Below the pieces are notes generated by a model. The model was not told the DNA's origin and did not search any database. It saw nothing but the letters and a program-made list of their open reading frames with translations. A program made the position numbers and the translations under genes. A stretch of 41,336 nucleotides of DNA from contig JADJOU010000002.1 of NCBI GenBank assembly GCA_016713645.1, positions 1-41,336 on the forward strand. Reading direction: 5' to 3'. Within the stretch, counting starts at the first letter, position 1; each line of letters begins with the position of its first letter. This stretch comes from Bacteroidota bacterium (GTDB taxonomy: Bacteria > Bacteroidota > Bacteroidia > Chitinophagales > JADJOU01). Of this stretch, positions 18,535 to 26,926 are shown piece after piece.

Positions 18535-19841
18535 ATGAAAATAGAGAAGCCGCCACATTTTGAACTCAATATAGATTACCTGCAAAGAATTTGGAAGGGA
18601 GAATTTGATGACTTCATTCATAATACGGATGAACGATATTACTATTGGGACGATTTAAAATACAGAAAAGAAGCGCCTTTGTAAACCCAATAGAAAATTG
18701 GACATTGATAAAAACTTACCGAAATACTAAATATGAATCTATTGTATTTGGGAACTATCGATTTAATTATTTTATATCTCCATATATTTCAAAAAATTTA
18801 CACGATTTTGATTTAAAACTTATGGGAGGCCTACAACAAAGTCCCCTTTCTCATGCAGATAGAATTGACTTTTTTAAAAGTTCATTGCTTGAGGAAGCCG
18901 TTGCCTCCTCACAAGTAGAAGGTGCCGCTACAACTACAGAAGTAGCCAAGGACATGTTAAAAACAGGAAGGAATCCGAGAAATGAGTCTGAGCAGATGAT
19001 ATTTAATAATTTGAGGGCAATTCAATATATCACTGAATTTCAAGATTCAAATATTGATTTCAAAAGCATTATAGAATTGCATCGCATTATGACAGCGAAT
19101 ACAGAAGCTGAAAAATACTCTGGCGACTATAGAAAAGGAGAAGTTTTTGTCACAGACCATATAGATGGAGAAATAGCGCATATTCCGCCAGATTGGATTG
19201 AAGTTGAAAAACTGATGGCAGATTTGTGTGATTTTGCGAATAATGACTCTAAATTCATACACCCCATTATAAAGGCTTCAATGATCCACTTTATGATTGG
19301 ATTTATTCATCCATTCAAAGACGGAAATGGCAGAACTGCTCGAGCTTTGTTCTATTGGTATCTATTAAAAAAAGGATACTCTTTAATTAAAAATATTTCT
19401 ATTTCTAAAGTCATTCTGGAGTCGCGAACTCAGTACGATAAAGCATTCTTAAAGACGGAACATGATGACAATGACCTAAACTATTTTATATCCTAATCCA
19501 TAAAGAATATTAGAGTGGCCTTTGAAAAATGAAAATATTACCGAGATAAAAAATTGGATGAAACCAAGAAGGCAAACTTTGTTTCTTACCAACTTATAGA
19601 AATGGGCTTAAACAAACGACAAGCAGGCCTATTAGGATATTTGTATTTAAAGGACCAAAACAATATTACGCTCAAATCATACTCAGACAAATACAATATT
19701 GTCAGACAGACTGCAAGTAAAGATTTAAATGAATTGATTAAACTTGGTTTGATAAAAGAAGAGAGAACTTCTAAGCCGCATCATTACACCTTAAATAGCA
19801 AAAAAAATATTGATAATTACATCATGAAAAACAACGTATAA
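18535..19841 (+). CDS. Fic/DOC-family protein with inhibitory motif and C-terminal winged helix (two frameshifts)
   Basis: Fic proteins usually transfer AMP to target proteins. From ATG 18535 (MKIEKPPHFELNIDYLQRIW) one indel near 18680 leads into the main frame. That frame holds EAVASSQVEGA, matching the (S/T)xxxE(G/N) inhibitory helix motif of class II Fic proteins, and the catalytic HPFKDGNGRTAR (19308-19343), a full match to HxFx(D/E)GNGRxxR, so the enzyme should be active once the inhibition is relieved. A second indel near 19490 joins a C-terminal winged helix (LNKRQAGLLGYLYLKD, then YNIVRQTASKDLNELIKLGL). Corrected length is about 435 residues. Single, autoinhibited Fic-wHTH proteins are common accessory genes; this one opens the AT-rich block. 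Confidence 0.82.
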
Positions 19842-20078
19842 CTTGCCCGTACTAGCATGCTTGAAAAAACAAATATTTATATAAATAATTTATATATTTG
19901 ATAGGCGAAAGGTGAAAAAATGCACGGTATGAAAATATTAGGCTGTTTTAAACATTTCCAAATAATTACAAGAATGTGCAAATGCTTAAATCCTATAATT
20001 CATGTAGTTGAAAATAAAAAAATGGGGGAAGGGATTGGGTATACATAAAAGTTAGCTGTAATATTTTAAATAACAACT
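19842..20078. other. Spacer before the Abi-like gene
   Basis: AT-rich sequence with an AT-only stretch near 19867-19903. It starts with GTATAACTTGCC directly at the Fic stop and contains GTTAGCTG at 20051-20058 just before the next gene. No ORF or strong hairpin is seen. Confidence 0.4.
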
Positions 20079-20782
20079 ATGAAAACTGTGCTAAAAAACT
20101 TAACTGTACTTCTAGTTTTGTTATTCATTGCTACAATAATTTACCTTGAAGTTAGTAGACAATTTCAAGAATATTATTTAAACAATTTGAATAAAAATTC
20201 TACTTTCAAATATAACGAGTTTGGAGATTTTATTGGTGGAATTTTAAATCCATTGTTTACATTACTTTCTACTATTTCTATTATTTTCTTAACATATATA
20301 GTAGCAAAAAATGATGAAGTAAAAGCAGATAAAGCTATCGAGACTCAAAAAAGAATAACTTTAAATCAGATGCGCCAAGCAGCTTTTGAAAGTTTAGTAC
20401 AAAAAACCAATATGTACCTATATGAATTTGACAAACTATCAATTTATGAAGCAAAAAATAAACTTACTCAAATGGTGCTTACAAATATCATAAAGAAAGA
20501 AAATGCAAAAAACTACGTGACAGTGTGGCTGATTATACTATCTGAACTTGAAAATTTCACTAAATTCAATTATCTGTTTTCTGATCTTTTCAAGAAAGAG
20601 GATTTCCAATATAAACATCAAGAATTTATCAATATAACTGCAAAATTATCTGAAGAACAAAATGAATATCAGTTTATTAAAACGGAAACATTAGAATGTT
20701 ATATTAATATTCAAAAAGATTTCTTGACATTTATTGGAAATTACATTTATTCAGAATTTTAAAAACAAACACTGCAGCTAAC
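20051..20782. repeat. 8-bp inverted pair flanking the Abi-like gene
   Basis: GTTAGCTG lies at 20051-20058, 21 bases before the gene, and its exact reverse complement CAGCTAAC lies at 20775-20782, 13 bases after it. A few further bases on either side also match. The pair recalls the terminal boxes of gene cassettes, but does not fit the canonical integron core sites exactly. Chance is possible in AT-rich DNA. Confidence 0.3.
20079..20762 (+). CDS. Membrane protein resembling putative phage abortive-infection proteins
   Basis: An intact 227-residue protein. The first transmembrane helix is about residues 8-24 (LTVLLVLLFIATIIYLE) and the second about 51-75 (FGDFIGGILNPLFTLLSTIS, then IIFLTYIVA). 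A cytoplasmic, helical, Lys/Glu-rich domain of about 150 residues follows. The G(D)F(I/F)GG(I/V)LNP(L/I)FT motif directly before the second helix is the feature I associate with proteins annotated as putative phage abortive infection (putAbiC-type); I did not recognise the rest. The position between a Fic gene and a nuclease-STAND protein supports a defence role, but function is inferred. Probably its own transcription unit, since about 240 and 370 bases separate it from its neighbours. Confidence 0.5.
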   Translation: MKTVLKNLTVLLVLLFIATIIYLEVSRQFQEYYLNNLNKNSTFKYNEFGDFIGGILNPLFTLLSTISIIFLTYIVAKNDEVKADKAIETQKRITLNQMRQAAFESLVQKTNMYLYEFDKLSIYEAKNKLTQMVLTNIIKKENAKNYVTVWLIILSELENFTKFNYLFSDLFKKEDFQYKHQEFINITAKLSEEQNEYQFIKTETLECYINIQKDFLTFIGNYIYSEF

Positions 20783-21135
20783 ACTTGCCAAAAAACTTAT
20801 CTAAATTTTAGGAATATTGTTCGTTCCTATTTATTAACTTCGGTTGGTCAGCTAAGGAAAAAAAACCATAAGCCGATATGAGTTTTAGCAAGAAAACGCT
20901 GTATACAAGTCTAAAAGAAATAATTACATAAAAATAACCAGAATAAAAATTTGAAAAACCATATTGATTATATTGACTCATTGACAGAAAGTAGGTGCAA
21001 GAAAAAAATAATTTTTTGCCATCCCGCTTTTACCCTTTGGGACTGATTGGGGGCTAATGCAAATTGCACAAGCTAACCCTCAAACCAAAATTTGTTAATA
21101 AGTGCAAATTTGCCAACTCTCAAAATGAAATATAT
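20763..21135. other. Spacer between the Abi-like gene and the nuclease-STAND gene
   Basis: It contains CAGCTAAC (20775-20782), CAGCTAAGG (about 20850) and AGCTAACCC (about 21071), and a small palindrome TGCAA-A-TTGCA at 21058-21068. No gene is evident. An in-frame upstream start at 21064 would lengthen the next protein by 24 residues of unlikely sequence. Confidence 0.4.
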
Positions 21136-21549
21136 ATGGGCTTATATACTGCACATGAAGGATATGAATATCAAGATTTATTAACTGCCTACTTCATTCT
21201 AGTTTGGATTCTTGAAGATGAAGAAAGTACTTTTTATATTGATAAAAAAGAATTTGATTCAGATAGATTTGATGATTTAACAATTAGAAATAATAAAGGA
21301 TTATATAAAAGACAAATAAAGTATAGTAACTCAGAAATTAGTCATTCTTTAAAAAAAGAGGACTTATCTTCAGATAGTTCTTGCAACTTAGCAATAGATG
21401 AATTATTTAATTCATGGAACAAACATCCTGATAAAAACATTCTTGATATTAGGCTTTGTTTAGCATGGAATGAGCCTAAAGATGAATTGTTAAATATTCT
21501 AGATATTCAGAATAATCAAAAAACTTTCATAAACCACGATACTAAATAA
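21136..21549 (+). CDS. N-terminal nuclease-like segment of a split Avs/STAND protein
   Basis: 138 residues from ATG 21136 (MGLYTAHEGYEYQDLLTAYF). The start G(Y)EYQ..LTA, an acidic FYIDKKEFDSDRFDDLTI and a QxK-type YKRQIKYS reproduce the E...DD...(Q/E)xK order of PD-(D/E)XK enzymes of the Cap4/DUF4297 dsDNA-endonuclease kind. These form the effector end of several antiphage proteins. LRLCLAWN-type text (here IRLCLAWNEPKDELLNIL) continues the domain. The frame stops at 21549, two bases before the next frame, whose beginning continues the same domain. I therefore read it as the start of one long protein broken by an indel near 21535; a two-gene arrangement is possible. The nuclease call rests on motif order only. 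Confidence 0.6.
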   Translation: MGLYTAHEGYEYQDLLTAYFILVWILEDEESTFYIDKKEFDSDRFDDLTIRNNKGLYKRQIKYSNSEISHSLKKEDLSSDSSCNLAIDELFNSWNKHPDKNILDIRLCLAWNEPKDELLNILDIQNNQKTFINHDTK

Positions 21550-21550
21550 C

Positions 21551-24500
21551 GTGGAAAAACTATGGCCCCAAAATGAAATGCCAATTGAAAAATGGAGAAG
21601 ATTTAGAACCAAATCTCGTGGCATTAATCGAGATGAATTTTTAACCTTTTGTGAGGCTTTTACAGTAGAAATAAATTTTCCAAAATTTAGTTTAAGTATT
21701 TATGAGCCGGGTCAATTGGAAAAAATTATTTTAGACCAAGTTGACCGATTAGGTATAGGTATTTTTCCAAATAATAAAAAAAGCAAAGAGGAATTTATTC
21801 TTTCACTTTCAGCCCTAGTAAGGAAGTCCCGAAGCAAGATGCTTCCGATTACTACAAAAGAAATATTTAAACAATTCGAAATTATTACTGATTTTGGTTC
21901 AATTGAGCAAATTTTTCCAATTGATGAACGTAAAAATATCCCAACAAAAAAGAACGTTAATTCAATCCTTAAATTAATCAAATCAGATAAAAGAATCATT
22001 CTTAAGGGAGAACCAGGAAGCGGAAAATCATGGTTTGTAAACAATCTAATAATTGAATTAAAAAGAAACAACATTAATACAGTAAAGCATTATTGCTATA
22101 CCGACTTAAAAGACAAATTTCAAAAAGAAAGAATAAAGACTGATGTCTTCTACGGAAATTTAATTTCTGAAATCATAAATTTGTATCCAAATTTAAAAAA
22201 TAAAAAACAGCATAGATATGCAAGTAGTTTAACTGAATTAAATATTCTAATTGAGAATATAAGTGAGCCGACGGTAATAATAATTGATGGACTCGACCAT
22301 ATTCAGAGAGTTTTTAATTATAGACCTTATCTAGATTTAAGCAAAAGTGAAATTGATATCATTAATGAAATCAATAAAATTAATATATCAGACAATTTAT
22401 CAATCCTAGTGGCATCACAACCTATAAAAGAATTAGACAATATAAAAAACTATACTCAGGTGTCAATACCTGCTTGGGATTTTGAAGATGTGAAGGCTTT
22501 AATGTCTAGACTCCACCTTGATGATTTAAAATTGGACGATAATCATATTTCAAGTCTATTACTAGAAAAAAGCACTGGTAATCCCCTATACTTAACCTAC
22601 CTAATTGAAGAAATAAAATACTTATCTCAGATTAGTTTAGATGATTTTAATTCACTTCCACATTACTCTTACAATCTAAAAAAATATTATAGTTATTTGT
22701 TAGCAAAACAAAATTTGATTAGTGAAGTTCCATTTGCTTTATCTGCGGTAAATTTTAGTCTCACGAAAAAAGAGTTGAAGGAAATAACAGAGATAGGAAT
22801 GTATGTAGACGAAACATTAGATTTATTAAAACCTGTATTGAAACAAAACACATCTTCAAAAGGCTATATTATCTATCATGAAAGTTTTAGAAGATTTATA
22901 TTAGAAGAACTAAAATCTAAAGAAGTCGTAGAAAAAAGAATATTCCGCCCTGTAATTGATTGGTTTGACAAGTTAGATTTTTATAGTTATCCTAAGGCAT
23001 ATCGCTATTATTTACAAGTATTAACAGATGGTTGTTACAATGAAAAAGTGTTGGGATTTATTTCAAAAGAATTTATTAAGAAATGTGTTTGCTCAGGACA
23101 TCCATGGGATATTATTAAAAATAACTATTACTTTTTCTTAAGGGCTTGCGCAGAATCAAAAGATATAGAAAAAGTTATTATCCTTAATGAAATAAATAAA
23201 ACACTAACAAGTACAGAAGATTCATTTGATGAAGCATTTTTGTATTATATCGATGCATATGGTTATAAAAATGGATTTGAAGCGGTTGCCGAATATTTGC
23301 TGTTTGAGAGTAAACCTACATTACCTAAAAGACAAGGATTACAAATTTGTTATTTATTAGACTCTAAAGGTGCCGTTGCACCGTGGGAATACTATTCAGA
23401 TTATTTTAAATCGGGAGAGCCTATAAAATTAGACGATTTTAAATATTATATTAGAGTTCTCCTATCTCAAAAAAAAGAAAAGGAATTAAACGATATAGCC
23501 AAAAAGTTTAACAAAAGAAAATTTACTAACTTTAAAGCTATTTTTACTAAAGAGTTATCCTCTTTCAGACCTAGAACATTTGTTGATGGATTAATAGATA
23601 AATATGATATAATTAAAAAAGTATCAAATGCTACTGATACCAAAAAAGCAACGAAAGAAAAACTTCAATTATTAGGAGAGGAAATTCTAATGTTTGATAA
23701 ATTTTTCAATAATGAAGTTCTTAAAATAAAGCTATTCTTCAATCAAATTGAATATCAAATTAATGATAGTGAGTCAATTACACAAGTGATTGATATTTTC
23801 AAATCAAATAATTGGTTCTATAATTGGTTGATTTATTTAATAAAGGTTAAACAGTTTAGAACCTCCCAAACGGTTGATTCTTTAAAACTCAGAAATGCTT
23901 TTGATTTTCTTGCCTATAACTTAGAACCTTTTCAAGGTACTCCAAGAACTTGTGATTTATTTTCATTGCATGATTTTATTTATGACTCAATAAATGAAGG
24001 ATTATCCTATATAAAAGAAAAAGAAGATTGGACTTATATACTAAAGGTACTTGATAAAGTTAGTACAAAAACAACAACATATTTTCAAAACTCACCGGGA
24101 GGGCCAATTGCGACTAATAATTTTTTTAAACTCCTAATTGAAAATATCAATGAAATCAATTCCACTTTTGTAATTGAAATATTGGTTGGACAATTTGAAA
24201 GAAATAAAGATAATCAATTTCACTCATTTCTTTCTGAATATTGCTTTCAACTGGTTAAAGCATACGCTTTTATTAATAATTCTGAAAAAATTGACTTTTA
24301 CTTTAATCAAGGCGTTGAATATGTTTTAGGGTATACATGGCGCAGAGATTTAACACTTGAAGATTTAACCGAAAGTATTGTTGGTTTAAATTCGATAAAT
24401 GATTCTTTAGGGAGTGAGTATATCTTAAAACTGAAAGAATTGGTAGATTCTGTTGTTCAACACACAGACGGCAAAGATACAAAGCATTTTCCTGTAGAAT

Positions 24501-24658
24501 GGTTTGAAAAATTCTATAAAATCAATCCTAAAAATGCCTCCCTTTATTTACTAGATGAATTAGTTTGCACAAGATGCGATTGGCGATTAGAATCTTCCTT
24601 GAAATATTTAATAACAAATTCTGATGTTCAGATTAACGATTTGACTAAATGCTTTTAA
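21551..24658 (+). CDS. STAND-type NTPase core of the split Avs-like protein
   Basis: 1,035 residues. The first 130 or so (EKLWPQNEMPIEKWRRFRTK, FLTFCEAFTVEINFP, QVDRLGIGIFPN) look like the end of the effector domain. The NTPase then has a Walker A motif KGEPGSGKSW (about residues 151-160) and a Walker B motif TVIIIDGLDHIQ (about 240-251), followed by SILVASQPIKEL (a sensor-like strand) and VSIPAWDFEDVKALM, then STGNPLYLTYLIEEI, the GxP-containing winged-helix lead typical of STAND NTPases. The rest is a long alpha-helical region likely to be a repeat-type sensor. Such proteins bind a phage protein, oligomerise and activate the effector. It continues in other frames at 24649 and 25227. Confidence 0.7.
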   Translation: MEKLWPQNEMPIEKWRRFRTKSRGINRDEFLTFCEAFTVEINFPKFSLSIYEPGQLEKIILDQVDRLGIGIFPNNKKSKEEFILSLSALVRKSRSKMLPITTKEIFKQFEIITDFGSIEQIFPIDERKNIPTKKNVNSILKLIKSDKRIILKGEPGSGKSWFVNNLIIELKRNNINTVKHYCYTDLKDKFQKERIKTDVFYGNLISEIINLYPNLKNKKQHRYASSLTELNILIENISEPTVIIIDGLDHIQRVFNYRPYLDLSKSEIDIINEINKINISDNLSILVASQPIKELDNIKNYTQVSIPAWDFEDVKALMSRLHLDDLKLDDNHISSLLLEKSTGNPLYLTYLIEEIKYLSQISLDDFNSLPHYSYNLKKYYSYLLAKQNLISEVPFALSAVNFSLTKKELKEITEIGMYVDETLDLLKPVLKQNTSSKGYIIYHESFRRFILEELKSKEVVEKRIFRPVIDWFDKLDFYSYPKAYRYYLQVLTDGCYNEKVLGFISKEFIKKCVCSGHPWDIIKNNYYFFLRACAESKDIEKVIILNEINKTLTSTEDSFDEAFLYYIDAYGYKNGFEAVAEYLLFESKPTLPKRQGLQICYLLDSKGAVAPWEYYSDYFKSGEPIKLDDFKYYIRVLLSQKKEKELNDIAKKFNKRKFTNFKAIFTKELSSFRPRTFVDGLIDKYDIIKKVSNATDTKKATKEKLQLLGEEILMFDKFFNNEVLKIKLFFNQIEYQINDSESITQVIDIFKSNNWFYNWLIYLIKVKQFRTSQTVDSLKLRNAFDFLAYNLEPFQGTPRTCDLFSLHDFIYDSINEGLSYIKEKEDWTYILKVLDKVSTKTTTYFQNSPGGPIATNNFFKLLIENINEINSTFVIEILVGQFERNKDNQFHSFLSEYCFQLVKAYAFINNSEKIDFYFNQGVEYVLGYTWRRDLTLEDLTESIVGLNSINDSLGSEYILKLKELVDSVVQHTDGKDTKHFPVEWFEKFYKINPKNASLYLLDELVCTRCDWRLESSLKYLITNSDVQINDLTKCF

Positions 24659-25188
24659 ATCAAACAATGCTAATCGAATCTGATGATGCATTTCTGATGG
24701 ACTCTATCAAATTGTTTGAGAAACTAAAATTACCAGTAGCAAAAAACACATTAGCAGCTTCAATTAATGCAAGGTTATCTATTAAACAGAACTCAGCACG
24801 TTCAAAGGAATTTCAAAAGGAAATTAAAAAATACAAGAATGATTTAAAACTGTCAAATACTTTTATTACATCAAATGCAATAACTTCTAGCAGAAAGTTC
24901 TTAACCATTGATTCTATTTTTAAAATTGAAAGAGAATGTATAAATAGGAAAGAATTCTCTGATATGTCGCTTTCTGAACTTTCTGTTTACCTTAATGATA
25001 ATCCAATTCTTGAAAAGGAAGTTCAATCATTAATTTATTTATTTGATAGCTATAACGTTCTTACTCCAGATATTAAAGTTTTAATTGAGCATCTTGTCAG
25101 GAAGAATGAAGACTACCATGATAAAAGAAACATTAATATTACTCCTATTTTTGATTCTAATTCTGAAATATCTGTATTTTCTGGATAA
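24649..25188 (+). CDS. Continuation of the Avs-like sensor region (frame 3)
   Basis: 179 residues beginning MLLNQTMLIESDDAFLMDSI, overlapping the previous stop by 10 bases and reading smoothly on from NDLTK there. The junction lies at TGCTTTTAAATC, a homopolymer-rich spot. Content is helical and Lys/Ser-rich (KEFQKEIKKYKNDLKL, MSLSELSVYLND, DIKVLIEHLVRKNEDY) with no motif I know. It ends in ITPIFDSNSEISVFSG at 25188. Read as the middle of one protein, not an independent gene: no promoter is visible and the overlap is just a frame change. If real in the genome, the breaks would inactivate the protein. Confidence 0.5.
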   Translation: MLLNQTMLIESDDAFLMDSIKLFEKLKLPVAKNTLAASINARLSIKQNSARSKEFQKEIKKYKNDLKLSNTFITSNAITSSRKFLTIDSIFKIERECINRKEFSDMSLSELSVYLNDNPILEKEVQSLIYLFDSYNVLTPDIKVLIEHLVRKNEDYHDKRNINITPIFDSNSEISVFSG

Positions 25189-25226
25189 CACTGTTTGTTT
25201 ATCAAAAAGACGGATGGTATAGAAGT

Positions 25227-26762
25227 TTGTCAAACTTAAGTGCTTTCCAAACAGCTTTTATGCTTAATCCCAATAAAAGCATTGACTTTCTATTTGAGTT
25301 ATTAGGATCAAAATTAAATCTAGGCTATAAACGTGTATTTTCAGCAAATTTATTCAATGCTCTTTCCAGTGTTGGTTATAATACATCACTACTTGAGAAG
25401 GCTTGGCTCTCAATGTATGAAATAATTGAGTTAAGGTTGCCTTCAAGAGAGACATATGAGTGGGATAAAGTCCTTTCAAATGAACTTAATATGAATATCG
25501 ACGAAATTCATATTTGTTTGTTGTTTTGTCGTTTTAAATCTTTTACTGTTCAAAAGTTCCATATTGTTTTATCAAGTATTTCGATTTTATTGTATGAAGA
25601 TTCCAAAAAGTTAATAAACCCTATTAAGTGGTTTATTTCAAATTATGAGCACTTTAATAAGTCTATAATTTTAGTTGTACTCGAATTGTTAGTATTGTAT
25701 GAAGAAGAAAACAATGGCTACTTTAAAAATTTTGAATCTGAACTAAAAATAATTTACCCAACAGATTATTTTCTAATTGACTATATAATTGAAGATATTT
25801 TTAATTTGCCCATACGATCAAAATTACACTTAAATAATGAGTTAATATATCCCATTGCAGAAGAAGAAGTTGATTTTTTATTTGGATTAAACCATCGTCA
25901 CAGAATTTTAGAAATAATTGGTTTGGATATTAAAAATATTCTCGGAAAATTTAAAGCAAAATTTTCTGGAATTAATAGAGAATATCTTGATCTGTATTAT
26001 AATAGGATGCATGGGAGTTCGGTAAATAATATTTATTTTTCTGATTATTTACTCAAGTTAATTAATGAAGATTACTACAATAAATTTAAAAGCTTTGCAA
26101 ACTCTTATCAAGTTTATGATAATATTAAGATTGATATTAAATCAATTATTGCCCAAAACTTATCTTTAAGCGTAAGACCAAATGAATTGAAAAAATACTC
26201 TGATTATGATGAAATTGCTTCATATTCATTAGAAGTCTCAGTTAATGAAGGTTGGGTTAGAATTGCTCATTATGAATGTGAGTTAATTGAACAGGAACTA
26301 TACAAGCTGAAAGATTATAAAACATTTGGTGGAATTACTTTTAACGCTGAGAATAAATCAATTTTTCCATTTTCAGGTTATCGTCTAGATATGGCCACTG
26401 TTTGGGAAGAATATAGGCATGATTATGAATTTGAAGATACAATAGTATTTTCTTTTATTCAGAAACAATTTCAAATAGAAGATTTTAAAATACTATGGTT
26501 AAACCCTGTTATAGTCGAAAGGTTAAATCTGAAAGTCTGTGATTTTTTATCTGGACTTTATGCTCAAAATGATGATAATGAGATTGTTTTGAAGTTTAAT
26601 TCATGGTATTCTCAATATCTTGCCACTGATTATAGTAAAGATATAAGTCATGAAATCCCTAAATTAGATGGTTCCGAATTATTAATTAGAGAAGATTATT
26701 TTAATAAAATATGTGAAATGTTTGATAGCAAACCCAAATATTGTATTTTTAAGACATTTTAA
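25227..26762 (+). CDS. C-terminal part of the Avs-like sensor region (frame 4)
   Basis: 511 residues, plus about 15 more upstream in the same frame (from about 25180: FWITLFVYQKDGWYRSLSNL), which shows the segment continues from the preceding frame after an indel. It is mostly helical. The last 170 residues change character and contain aromatic, strand-like text: GWVRIAHYECELIEQELY, FGGITFNAENKSIFPFSGYR, TVWEEYRHDYEFEDTIVFSF, then KILWLNPVIVERLNL and NSWYSQYLATDY, ending PKYCIFKTF. That terminal part may be the target-recognition module. I recognise no named domain. Joined to the preceding pieces, the protein spans about 1,875 residues, in the size range of Avs-type sensors. Confidence 0.55.
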   Translation: MSNLSAFQTAFMLNPNKSIDFLFELLGSKLNLGYKRVFSANLFNALSSVGYNTSLLEKAWLSMYEIIELRLPSRETYEWDKVLSNELNMNIDEIHICLLFCRFKSFTVQKFHIVLSSISILLYEDSKKLINPIKWFISNYEHFNKSIILVVLELLVLYEEENNGYFKNFESELKIIYPTDYFLIDYIIEDIFNLPIRSKLHLNNELIYPIAEEEVDFLFGLNHRHRILEIIGLDIKNILGKFKAKFSGINREYLDLYYNRMHGSSVNNIYFSDYLLKLINEDYYNKFKSFANSYQVYDNIKIDIKSIIAQNLSLSVRPNELKKYSDYDEIASYSLEVSVNEGWVRIAHYECELIEQELYKLKDYKTFGGITFNAENKSIFPFSGYRLDMATVWEEYRHDYEFEDTIVFSFIQKQFQIEDFKILWLNPVIVERLNLKVCDFLSGLYAQNDDNEIVLKFNSWYSQYLATDYSKDISHEIPKLDGSELLIREDYFNKICEMFDSKPKYCIFKTF

Positions 26763-26872
26763 ATGCCTGCATACATAACAAAGCATATTTGTAATTCGCG
26801 TAAACCAACCTTCAACCAAAAATTGCATAAGAGCTTTCACACCTCCCCAAACCCACATTTTTAAAATACTTT

Positions 26873-26903
26873 TTTGCATAAAACAATTTTAATATTAAAT
26901 TTG
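26873..26903 (+). promoter_or_regulatory. Bacteroidota-type promoter
   Basis: TTTG (26873-26876), a 19-base spacer and TAAATTTG (26896-26903), followed 23 bases later by the ATG (26927) of a secreted protein. Good match to the -33/-7 consensus in element and spacing. Confidence 0.65.
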
Positions 26904-26926
26904 CTTTACAATCAAATAATATCCTT

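Noticed and set aside
20763..21070. Canonical integron attC site
   Set aside because: Core boxes deviate from GTTRRRY/RYYYAAC and no integrase is present; kept only as a speculative cassette-like observation.
21064..21135. Upstream ATG-like start at 21064 for the nuclease domain
   Set aside because: The added 24 residues are unlike the rest, and the domain's usual GxxYQ start follows the second ATG directly.
21535..25230. Programmed ribosomal frameshifting in the Avs-like gene
   Set aside because: Three separate events without slippery heptamer plus stem structure would be needed; indel error or mutation is simpler.
26682..26879. 65-codon minus-strand frame after the Avs-like gene
   Set aside because: It overlaps the end of the sensor coding sequence and has no recognisable motif; a transposase remnant was considered, but no signature was found.
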